DNA of 64,000 nucleotides, from assembly GCA_023381615.1 (NCBI GenBank), contig JAMCQL010000042.1, positions 1 through 64,000 on the forward strand. Direction: 5' to 3'. Below are positions 35,504-43,746 of this stretch, piece by piece. The position numbers and the translations under genes are program-made. Numbering within the stretch: the first letter of the stretch is position 1; each line of letters opens with the position of its first letter. The notes beneath the pieces are model-generated. The model ran no database searches. It was not told where the DNA came from and saw only the letters and a program-made list of their open reading frames with translations. The stretch is from Bacteroidota bacterium. Its GTDB lineage: Bacteria; Bacteroidota; Ignavibacteria; Kryptoniales; JAKASW01.

Positions 35504-36799
35504 ATGAAAACCTTAGTCGCATTCATTTTATTAGCAAACGCTGTTGTCTATTCACAAGCAAATGGAATTAAAGGACTAATAAGGGATGCAGAAACTCATG
35601 CGCCGTTGCCTTATGCAAACATTCAATTAGCCAAAACGCCGCTTGGTACTGCGTCAAATCTTGACGGTGAATTTCTGTTGAGGGTCTCTTCCTTCCCAGT
35701 TCAGATCATCGTCAGTTACGTTGGTTATCAAACGAATACCATACAGGTTGAGGAAAAGGATGCGAGCAAAATAATCGAAATTTCCCTAAAAAGAGCTGAG
35801 ATTGTTTTTCCTGAAGTAACGGTATCTGCCAGCGATACATTTGCCATTAATTTGGTTAAAAGGGTTTACGAAAAGATCACTGACAATGAAGACAGGGTGA
35901 TAAACGGCGATGGATTTTACAGACAATATCTTAAAGTCGATTCCCAATACTCAGAAATAATGGAGATGTTTCTTAGCACACTGTTGAACAGCAGAGGGAT
36001 TCTCAAAAGCGGTGTGGAAAATGGGAGATATGCACGCTTGAAGAGGGCTAAAGGCGACACCGTTTTGCCATTCTATCTTACCAATATGTCATACTTCAGT
36101 ACAGTTACATTCAAATCTAGTCAGCACAAGGATCCCTTTTTCAGTTTCTTGCCATTTGTTCATAAACCGGGTTTGTATGTTCCACTAAGACCAAACGCAG
36201 ACGAGTATTATTACTTAAAAACGGATGGATTTTACAGGACAGATGATGGGGAAAAAGTTGCAATAATAACATTTACCCCAAAGATCGACTTGGACCGGCC
36301 CACCTTCAGCGGAAGTATGGAAATCGAGGTCAACAACTCTCGACTCTTGCGCATAAATGAGAAGCTCGATGGTCTGCGACACAACCTGGTCCCTTGGCCG
36401 TCCTTTATGGGTTATTATGTGAGAGATAGCATACTGTCTTTCAGGGCTGATTTCAAAGATGTAAGCAATGGCAACTTCTACTTGGACCGTCTTGAAACGC
36501 GATACGAATTCATGGAGCGAAATGAAAAAGATCCATCTTTTAACAGACAGTATTCATTCGTTTCTTTCCTGACATTTTACGACTATCCAGAGAAAGCTAA
36601 CACTTCCAAGCTAGAGGACTCAAATCAGGAATGGGACATAAATAAGGTGATAAACGCAGGCTACAACCCGGACTTTTGGAAAAAGCACCAAGACGTCATC
36701 AACGAAATTCCAATCGAAGAGAGCATCAGAGAGTCATTCATCAAGCATGGTTTCTACGGGAATCTATTTCCAGGAGGGGAGCCATTAAATGAAAAGTAA
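35504..36799 (+). CDS. CarboxypepD_reg-like domain surface protein
   Basis: A 431-aa exported protein with signal peptide MKTLVAFILLANAVVYSQA and an N-terminal carboxypeptidase regulatory-like domain (residues 22-105: GLIRDAETHAPLPYANIQLA, LDGEFLLRV, VSYVGYQT). The rest (110-431) is a beta-rich domain as in DUF5686-type Bacteroidota outer-membrane proteins but without a complete barrel. AGGAG precedes the ATG. The next gene overlaps by 11 bp. In the island it could be a receptor, carrier or immunity factor for the peptide product; this is inference. Confidence 0.65.
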   Translation: MKTLVAFILLANAVVYSQANGIKGLIRDAETHAPLPYANIQLAKTPLGTASNLDGEFLLRVSSFPVQIIVSYVGYQTNTIQVEEKDASKIIEISLKRAEIVFPEVTVSASDTFAINLVKRVYEKITDNEDRVINGDGFYRQYLKVDSQYSEIMEMFLSTLLNSRGILKSGVENGRYARLKRAKGDTVLPFYLTNMSYFSTVTFKSSQHKDPFFSFLPFVHKPGLYVPLRPNADEYYYLKTDGFYRTDDGEKVAIITFTPKIDLDRPTFSGSMEIEVNNSRLLRINEKLDGLRHNLVPWPSFMGYYVRDSILSFRADFKDVSNGNFYLDRLETRYEFMERNEKDPSFNRQYSFVSFLTFYDYPEKANTSKLEDSNQEWDINKVINAGYNPDFWKKHQDVINEIPIEESIRESFIKHGFYGNLFPGGEPLNEK

Positions 36800-37712
36800 G
36801 ACATTACTTCAGTACATTCTTGCCATATTGATTGGCGGTTTCTTTATAATATCCGGCGTGGGAAAGATACTCAACGTCGGACAATTGATAGAGACGATTC
36901 AGAATTACGGTGTTCCACCGTTTCTAGCTCCCGCCGCAATCTTTCTTCCACCTCTGGAAATAATTCTTGGCATTCTCATTATTATGCCTGCCACAAGGAA
37001 GGCCGCGAGCGGTGTTGTGCTCATGCTTCTCCTTATATTCACAGGAGCCTATCTGTATGCGCACTTCTTTAGAGGTGTTCAGGGTTGCGGCTGCTCGGGA
37101 GAGTTTTCTTTCTTGGATATGAATCTACCTGAATTGCTCGTTCGGAATGCGGTTCTCTTCGTGATGGCATTGGCTGTCTTCAGGATCTCTGGAAGCGTAA
37201 AGACATCTTTGCTTCGCTGGCAGAAAGCATTGGTGTTTGTAGTCGCTGTCCTCTCGTCGACCGCAGCCGGTGCATCTTCTGTAGAACCGCTTGTGCAAGG
37301 CAAAGACAAATGGATTGGTGAGGATATTTACTCAACATCATTATCGCATATTATTTCTACGAACAGAGATTCTACATATCTGCTATTTTTTTACAATATG
37401 GATTGCCCGCACTGCTGGGACGCAATCGAAAATGTCAAAGCTCTCCAACGCAAGAATGTTGTTGATAAAGTTGTTGGCTGCAGTTTCGGGAACGATGCAA
37501 GTCTTTCGAGATTTGAAAGCTATTTTCATCCTAACTTTGAAACGAAACTGCTTCCGGTGGAGGAACTAAGGACAATCACGCGTTCAGTGCCTCTTGCCTT
37601 GCTCGTGCGGCGGGATACGATTATGTATGCAGAACAGGGTAAGGTATCTTCTCCGCTAATCTACCAGAAATATGTTTTGAAAAAGGGCGGTGACATCCAT
37701 ATACCCTTTTGA
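36789..37712 (+). CDS. MauE/DoxX-like membrane protein fused to a thioredoxin-like domain
   Basis: A 307-aa protein. Residues 1-160 carry four to five membrane helices of the MauE/DoxX type (LLQYILAILIGGFFIISGVG, LEIILGILIIMPA) with a GCGCSG loop at about 99-104. Residues 175-307 are a periplasmic thioredoxin-like domain with CPHC (Cys206-Cys209) after LLFFYNMD. MauE proteins help form disulfides during maturation of amine dehydrogenase and occur near Cys-rich peptides. The fused redox motif suggests electron transfer through the membrane to set the Cys state of the product. Overlaps the preceding gene by 11 bp; an IS end begins 20 bp after the stop. Confidence 0.75.
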   Translation: MKSKTLLQYILAILIGGFFIISGVGKILNVGQLIETIQNYGVPPFLAPAAIFLPPLEIILGILIIMPATRKAASGVVLMLLLIFTGAYLYAHFFRGVQGCGCSGEFSFLDMNLPELLVRNAVLFVMALAVFRISGSVKTSLLRWQKALVFVVAVLSSTAAGASSVEPLVQGKDKWIGEDIYSTSLSHIISTNRDSTYLLFFYNMDCPHCWDAIENVKALQRKNVVDKVVGCSFGNDASLSRFESYFHPNFETKLLPVEELRTITRSVPLALLVRRDTIMYAEQGKVSSPLIYQKYVLKKGGDIHIPF

Positions 37713-37732
37713 CATTACAAACTAATTCGCAC

Positions 37733-37860
37733 GGTAATGTCCGTAAGTTTGTGTAAAAATCAGGAGGTGCCGCTCCAGTCGGTTAAAATAGTGATGAATA
37801 AACAACTAAAGAAAATCAAGAAAAGGAGACAGCACCTGACAAAAAAGAAAGATCATACAT
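37733..37860 (+). mobile_element. Stranded IS left end inside the island
   Basis: GGTAATGTCCGTAAGTTTG at 37733, AGGAGGTGCCGCTCCAGTCGG and AAGGAGACAGCACCTG (to 37838) repeat the left-edge IS end (1-127) in the opposite orientation. After CTG 37836 the frame TKKKDHTST stops at once, so only the terminus and perhaps a few transposase codons remain. No right end was found nearby. Confidence 0.65.
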
Positions 37861-37864
37861 CCAC

Positions 37865-38827
37865 TTGAAATTTCCGATAGTCTCTCAAGACTCTTTGAGA
37901 CCCTTGACAGACGTTCTCCGGATCCTTTACAGAATGCCAGTATTATATACGATCTCATTTGTAATCGTAGCGTTTCATATATACTTTTATATATACTTTC
38001 AAAAACCTGTTGTTCATATCGGTTCGATTGCAGGTCCAGGTTTTATATTCGTTTACGCACTGCTTTCCCTTACCTCTTTCTTTCATGAGCTTGGACATTC
38101 TTCAGCCTGTCATTACTTTGGAGCTAAGCATGGCGATATCGGAATTGGGCTCTATCTATACTTCGTTGTGTTCTATGCCGATGTGACAGATGTGTGGAAG
38201 CTAAAAAGGATTGACAGGGCAACCGTGGATTTCGGAGGGATATACTTTCAGTTAATCTGTGTTTTGGTTCTGTTCACCATTTACGTGCTCTGGAGAGACG
38301 TGCTCATGGTAGAGGCCATATATGCAGTAGATTTTGCCGTAATAGCCTCGATGAATCCCTTTTTCCGCTTTGATGGCTATTGGGTTGTGTCGGATCTTTC
38401 CGGCGTATCCAACCTCCGCCAGAGATCGCAACAAATTGTCAAATATATTTTTGGAAAACTCAGAGGGAGAATCAGTGTCCCTCCGCCATCACTTCCAATT
38501 GAAAGCAAGGCGAAGTACTTCCTTGGTTTCTATTCCTTAGTAAGCAATTTGTTTTTTGGTTTTTTCATATACAGCATTTTCTTTTCGTTCCCGAGTCTTA
38601 TCTCCTCATACTCATCAATTGCCGGAAACTCGATAGTCGGTATCGTGCACGCAATAGGAGTATTGGATTTTTGGGGCGTCCTCCATAATCTATCGGTGAT
38701 TTTCTTCCCAACTGTCATGGTACTGATGATCGGAATGATGTTTTATAGAGGAATAAAAGCGATTGTGAAATATTTCATAAAAGTTACTCATCACTTACCA
38801 TCAACAAAGTTCTCTTTTACGAAATGA
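37865..38827 (+). CDS. Second M50-type membrane metallopeptidase, without PqqD domain
   Basis: A 320-aa membrane protein with HELGH (residues 74-78), NPFFRFDGYW with the third ligand, and about six membrane segments. It is a paralogue of the M50 encoded at 34026 (both share SxCxYFGAKHGDxG-like and RFDGYW/RMDGYW motifs), but the soluble N-terminal PqqD-like part is absent. The frame has no ATG before residue 24 (37934); TTG 37865 is the first possible start and lies five bases behind the stranded IS end, so the original N-terminus may have been cut off by the IS event. The gene ends 10 bp before the first receptor gene. Confidence 0.72.
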   Translation: MKFPIVSQDSLRPLTDVLRILYRMPVLYTISFVIVAFHIYFYIYFQKPVVHIGSIAGPGFIFVYALLSLTSFFHELGHSSACHYFGAKHGDIGIGLYLYFVVFYADVTDVWKLKRIDRATVDFGGIYFQLICVLVLFTIYVLWRDVLMVEAIYAVDFAVIASMNPFFRFDGYWVVSDLSGVSNLRQRSQQIVKYIFGKLRGRISVPPPSLPIESKAKYFLGFYSLVSNLFFGFFIYSIFFSFPSLISSYSSIAGNSIVGIVHAIGVLDFWGVLHNLSVIFFPTVMVLMIGMMFYRGIKAIVKYFIKVTHHLPSTKFSFTK

Positions 38828-38837
38828 GTTGATTGCA

Positions 38838-41099
38838 GTGAGATTATTTATCCTCTTCGTATTAGTGGTTGTCAACGCTGGGAGTGTCATTGCCCAACAG
38901 AACGGACTGGGGAGGATTGAGGGGGTGGTTACCGATGCGGAAACCGGGAAGGCAATTGAAGGGGCCACAGTTATACTTGTGGGAACCGGCATGGGTATTT
39001 CTACAAAATCTGACGGCACTTTTTCGCTTGACAAGGTACCCAGTGGAGTTTACGACATTTCCTGTGGTTGTGTTGGATACGAAACCGTCAAGGAGAGGAG
39101 TGAGGAGGTTCACGGGGGTGCAAGTATAATGTTTAGGTTTAGACTGACCCCGGAGCCAATTCGGATGAGTGAAGTTCTTGTTTCACCAAGTAGTTTTTCG
39201 TTTTCTGCCAGTAAAGGGTTCACCTACCAAATGTCATTCCAGGAATTAAAGAAATTGCCTAATCCTACCGACGACATTTTTCGCAGTGTTCAAGTCCTCG
39301 CTGGGGTGACGACAGATAATCTTAACGCGCAATTCAGCGTTCGTGGGCAAGACTTCCAGGACATGTTGACTTTGATAGATGGCTTGGAAATCTACGAGCC
39401 GTTCCATTTGAAGAATCCAATGGGGGGAGACTTTCAGTTCAATGGGGGGGTGGGCATTGTTGGTCAGAATATGGTCAAGAGTGTGGATCTTTCTTTGGGT
39501 GGTTTCCCGGCGCGTTATGGGAACAAGGACGCGGGGGTTTTCAATATCATCACGAAGGACCCCCAGGGGGACACCTTGCATGGAAGCGTTAATCTTGATT
39601 TCACCACTTCTGCCTTGACGTTACAGAAGACTTTCGGAAATCAAGGATTCTTTCTCTCTGCAAGAAGAGGCAACTACGATATTCTCATGAAATTATTAGG
39701 CTATGGGACTAATGGGGTTCCTGACTATTATGATCTCTTTGCAAAATACGTGTACCGTCCAAGTGAAGAGGATAATTTTTTTGTTGACTTCCTGCATTCG
39801 AGTGATAACTTAACCTTTCAGGACTCTTACCAGCCTAGCATTACAGCGCAGTGGATAAGTGACTACAATAATTATCTGTGGGCCGCGTGGAATCACAGGA
39901 ACGGAAGATTCTCTGACCAGACGATTCTTTTTGGAACATTGACTCCTTCACAGTATATCTGGAATGAAAACGAGCCGCCTGGAACCAATTTTGGCAACGA
40001 AGGGGAGAAATCATATACTTTCGGCCTAAAGAGCAATCTTACCTTTGATGTGACGGAAACCAGTTCGTTGGAAGCGGGGGTAGAGTTGAGAAGGGCTGCT
40101 AACAGGGGAACTTTCTTTCGTGTTGCTCAAGACACTCTGTATTATCCAACAGGAACCGACACGGTTCAAGCCGGCTTGAATATTCTTGGCTACGACTTAG
40201 GTTCCTATGTCCTTTACAAATTTGGCGCTTTAGATAATTTTGCGACTCTCGATTGCGGTTTGCGCTTTGATTATCAGAGTTACATCAAACGTGGAAACAA
40301 GCAGCTAAGCCCGCGTTTAGCTCTTGCGCTTAGGCTTCCTTTCAGAACAACAGTGAGACTTGCATACGGTGACTACTATGAACCTCCGGATGTCACCAAC
40401 CTGGAATCGCTTACTCCGGATCTTAGAATATCCAGTGCTGTGCATTATATCATTGGACTGGACAACAATTTTCTAAAGGGCACGAACATACGTCTTGAGG
40501 CATATTATAAGCGGCTGTCCCCAAGTGCAGATTCGATTTATTCGTACTCGAGGTTTTTTCCTCTAAGCTATGGTTATTCTCAGGGAGTCGATTTGATAAT
40601 TCAATACAATGCTTCACCGTTGACAATATGGGTGAACTATTCTTACGGACTAGCGAAGGACGTGGCAACCAATGGAATGCAGTTCTATCGTGACATGGAC
40701 AGGAGGGACTTTTTTTCAGTTGTGGGAGACTATCAGATTGGAAGCTGGGACTTCAGCATTGTTGGGCGGTATATGACAGGATTACCTTACACATATTTCT
40801 ATTGGACAAAAACAAAGAAGGGAAATCAATACTACTGGGTGGAGGGAAGCGGTCATCAGTACAACGGTGCGCGAACGGATTCATATAGCGATATAGACAT
40901 TCGTGCAAGCAAGTGGTTTCACTTGCCATACGGAAAATTGCTGGTCAAACTTGAGATCATGAACCTGCTTAATTCGAGGAGCCTGTACGAACAACGCTGG
41001 GACTGGGTCAGCGATGGCGTCGGAGGATTCATGCCGGTCCAGGATAACTTCTACACACTCCCCCTCATCCCTTCGTTCGGAATTCGTTGGGAATTTTAG
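38838..41099 (+). CDS. TonB-dependent receptor with CarboxypepD_reg domain, copy 1
   Basis: A 753-aa outer-membrane receptor: signal peptide (VRLFILFVLVVVNAGSVIAQ), CarboxypepD_reg-like domain (about 22-105, GRIEGVVTDAETGKAIEGAT), plug domain (LPNPTDDIFRSVQVLAGV, FSVRGQDFQDMLTLIDG) and a barrel ending in aromatic IRWEF. It takes up a substrate with energy from TonB. GTG 38838 is chosen because the copy downstream starts at the same GTGAGATTAT position. No SusD partner is present. A natural role in the island is uptake or surface binding of the peptide product or its ligand. Confidence 0.85.
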   Translation: MRLFILFVLVVVNAGSVIAQQNGLGRIEGVVTDAETGKAIEGATVILVGTGMGISTKSDGTFSLDKVPSGVYDISCGCVGYETVKERSEEVHGGASIMFRFRLTPEPIRMSEVLVSPSSFSFSASKGFTYQMSFQELKKLPNPTDDIFRSVQVLAGVTTDNLNAQFSVRGQDFQDMLTLIDGLEIYEPFHLKNPMGGDFQFNGGVGIVGQNMVKSVDLSLGGFPARYGNKDAGVFNIITKDPQGDTLHGSVNLDFTTSALTLQKTFGNQGFFLSARRGNYDILMKLLGYGTNGVPDYYDLFAKYVYRPSEEDNFFVDFLHSSDNLTFQDSYQPSITAQWISDYNNYLWAAWNHRNGRFSDQTILFGTLTPSQYIWNENEPPGTNFGNEGEKSYTFGLKSNLTFDVTETSSLEAGVELRRAANRGTFFRVAQDTLYYPTGTDTVQAGLNILGYDLGSYVLYKFGALDNFATLDCGLRFDYQSYIKRGNKQLSPRLALALRLPFRTTVRLAYGDYYEPPDVTNLESLTPDLRISSAVHYIIGLDNNFLKGTNIRLEAYYKRLSPSADSIYSYSRFFPLSYGYSQGVDLIIQYNASPLTIWVNYSYGLAKDVATNGMQFYRDMDRRDFFSVVGDYQIGSWDFSIVGRYMTGLPYTYFYWTKTKKGNQYYWVEGSGHQYNGARTDSYSDIDIRASKWFHLPYGKLLVKLEIMNLLNSRSLYEQRWDWVSDGVGGFMPVQDNFYTLPLIPSFGIRWEF

Positions 41100-41264
41100 G
41101 TAGATCATTTTCACAATCAAACGGACATGGCTGCTACGAAATCCATAGAAGCTTGGCGGGCAAGTCTAAATATAGGGGTATCGCAGCGATTGCGAGGTAC
41201 ATTCTCAGGTCAAGTCGCCGGCTACCATCCACCAAGGTCTCTTTAATGAAATGAGTCAATTGCA

Positions 41265-43517
41265 GTGAGATTATCTTTTTTGTTTATCATAGCGATGCTG
41301 AATGCAGTGACCGTTTTTTGTCAAGAGAGTAAGCTGGGAAAAATTGAGGGGGAGGTTGTCGATGCAGAGACGGGTCACCCAATTGAGGGGTCCACTGTCG
41401 TGCTTGTGGGGACCCGCTTAGGTGCTTCCACAAAATCAGATGGCACTTTCTCAATTCAATTAATACCAACAGGAGTATACGATGTTTCTTGCAGTGCTGT
41501 CGGACACGAAACCGTCATCAAAAAGCGGGTAGAAGTCAGCGATAGCACACCTGTGAGCCTTGAATTCAAACTAACGCCGCGACCAATTCGTATGAGTGAA
41601 GTAGTTGTTTCCCCCAGCAGTTTTTCGTTTTCTACAGGTAGAGAGTTCACACATCAAATGTCATTCCAAGAATTGAAGATGCTACCCAATCCTACCGATG
41701 ACATTTTTCGTAGTGTGCAAGTCCTCGCAGGAGTATCGTCAGACAATCTAAACGCACAATTCAGCGTGCGAGGGGCTGATTTAGGTGAAATGTTAACCGT
41801 TATCGATGGTATTGAAGTTTATGATCCATTCCACATGAAGCGACCCTTTGGTGCCGACCTTCAAATGGATGGCGCCATTAGCATAATAAATCCCGAATTG
41901 GTTGAGAGCGCTGACTTGTCACTTGGTGGTTTCTCTGCGCGTTATGGTAACAAGGATGCGGGGGTTTTTGTGATCAACATGATGGATCCGAGAGGCGACA
42001 GTTTGCATGGGAATCTCAATCTTGATCTCGCCACTTTCGGGTTAACGCTAGCGAAGACTTTCGGAAATCAGGGATTCCTTGTCTCTGCGCGAAGAGGAAA
42101 TTTTGATATGCTCATGAAACTGTTAGGCTATGGAACTAACGGCATTCCTTCCTACTACGATTTTTTTGCCAAATATGTCTACCAACCGAGCAGCACCGAC
42201 AAAATCTTTCTCGATGTACTGCATTCGCAGGACAATATGAAATTGTGGGACTACGATACTGGCATTCCGAACACATGGATAAATAATTACGTTACCTACG
42301 CGTGGGCGGGATGGAAACATACAGGGGAGAGCTTTGCGAGCCAAACCTATCTTTTCGGCTCAGTTGTCCCCTCGAATTTCGATTGGAACAACAGCGAGTC
42401 GTATGGAGTCAAACTTGGCAATGAACAAGAAGTCTCGTACGCGGTGGGATTAAAGAGTGACTTCCAATTTGACCTTTCTGAAAATACTTTGTTAGAGGCG
42501 GGTATTGAAGCAAGAAGATCCAGAAACACACTCACCTATTTCCAAAGCATCCAGGATACATCCTACGTCCCACCTGAATACGACACCGCGAGGACAAACC
42601 TATTAATATCAGGCTATGACTTTAGCTTGTACCTTCTCTACAAGTTTGGTCTTTTCAGCGGCCTCGCATCCTTTGACTTCGGACTGCGGTTCGATTACCA
42701 AAGCTACATTCAAACCGGAAACGAACAGGTGAGTCCTCGTATCGGTGCGGCCTTCAAGTTTCCCCTCAAGACAATCCTGAGGCTCGCCTATGGAAGTTAT
42801 TATCAACCTCCCGATGTCACGAATTTGGAGTCACTTAATCCAGATTTGAAGGTCGCGGAGGCTACTCACTACGTAATCGGATTTGACAATAGTTGGTTTA
42901 AGGACATTAACATACGGCTCGAAGGATACTATAAACGCCTGTCGCCAAGTTCGGACTCAATTTATTCCTACTTAAATTACTTCCACTTAAAATATGGTTT
43001 CTCTCAAGGAGTGGATTTGATTGTTCGGTACAATATTTCGCCGTTCACATTCTGGGGGAATTATTCCTATGGCATTTCGAAAGATGTGTCGGCAGAAGGA
43101 ATTGAGTTCTATCGCGACATGGATAGACGGCAATCCTTCTCATTTGTTGGCAACTATGAATCAGGGGACTGGAATTTCAGCGCGGTGGTGCGTTACACCA
43201 CGGGTTTGCCATATACTTCTTCTTATTGGATATTTTCAAAGGTGTCTGATGGATATCGTTGGATCTATGGGAGCAGCGAGTACAATGTAGTGCGAGCCGA
43301 TCCATTCAGTGAAGTAGATGTCCGAGTGACAAAAACCTTTGCCATGCCTTATGGAAGACTGCTGGTGAAGCTTGAGATCATGAACTTACTCAATTCAAGG
43401 AGCCTTTTTGAGCAGCGCTGGACTTGGAGTAAGACCGACGGAGGAGTTATTCCTGTTAAGGATAATTTCTACACGCTTCCGCTCATTCCATCATTTGGGG
43501 TTCGTTGGGAGTTCTAG
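41265..43517 (+). CDS. TonB-dependent receptor with CarboxypepD_reg domain, copy 2
   Basis: A 750-aa receptor, clear paralogue of the preceding gene along its full length: same domains (signal peptide, GKIEGEVVDAETGHPIEGST, plug LPNPTDDIFRSVQVLAGV, C-terminal GVRWEF). The GTG start has the same upstream sequence as copy 1, including about 40 bp that match the 3' end of the second M50 gene, so the gene arose by tandem duplication in place. Divergence is greatest in the extracellular-loop regions, consistent with different ligands or selection. The next gene, glgA, begins about 230 bp later. Confidence 0.85.
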   Translation: MRLSFLFIIAMLNAVTVFCQESKLGKIEGEVVDAETGHPIEGSTVVLVGTRLGASTKSDGTFSIQLIPTGVYDVSCSAVGHETVIKKRVEVSDSTPVSLEFKLTPRPIRMSEVVVSPSSFSFSTGREFTHQMSFQELKMLPNPTDDIFRSVQVLAGVSSDNLNAQFSVRGADLGEMLTVIDGIEVYDPFHMKRPFGADLQMDGAISIINPELVESADLSLGGFSARYGNKDAGVFVINMMDPRGDSLHGNLNLDLATFGLTLAKTFGNQGFLVSARRGNFDMLMKLLGYGTNGIPSYYDFFAKYVYQPSSTDKIFLDVLHSQDNMKLWDYDTGIPNTWINNYVTYAWAGWKHTGESFASQTYLFGSVVPSNFDWNNSESYGVKLGNEQEVSYAVGLKSDFQFDLSENTLLEAGIEARRSRNTLTYFQSIQDTSYVPPEYDTARTNLLISGYDFSLYLLYKFGLFSGLASFDFGLRFDYQSYIQTGNEQVSPRIGAAFKFPLKTILRLAYGSYYQPPDVTNLESLNPDLKVAEATHYVIGFDNSWFKDINIRLEGYYKRLSPSSDSIYSYLNYFHLKYGFSQGVDLIVRYNISPFTFWGNYSYGISKDVSAEGIEFYRDMDRRQSFSFVGNYESGDWNFSAVVRYTTGLPYTSSYWIFSKVSDGYRWIYGSSEYNVVRADPFSEVDVRVTKTFAMPYGRLLVKLEIMNLLNSRSLFEQRWTWSKTDGGVIPVKDNFYTLPLIPSFGVRWEF

Positions 43518-43746
43518 CGCGCCCTACCCGGTGCTCCCACCTTGTCATCACTTCCTTTTCCTCCTGAACCAGAACGGAGTCTGCTTTACAATCAACAAAC
43601 AATCTGATGCCTGAATCGTCGTGTACCATCTTTTGCCGGTTCCAGACCATGGGGTGTCCTGTTCCACTTTGTCTTTTGTATCCATGAAATGTAATTGATT
43701 ATGAGCCTATTTTTTGGTAATATTAGTAAACAAATCATGGTATGAA

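Noticed and set aside
41127-41246. 39-aa ORF between the two receptors
   Set aside because: Its 3' end is the duplicated fragment of the M50 gene tail; no ribosome site. Duplication debris, not a second precursor.
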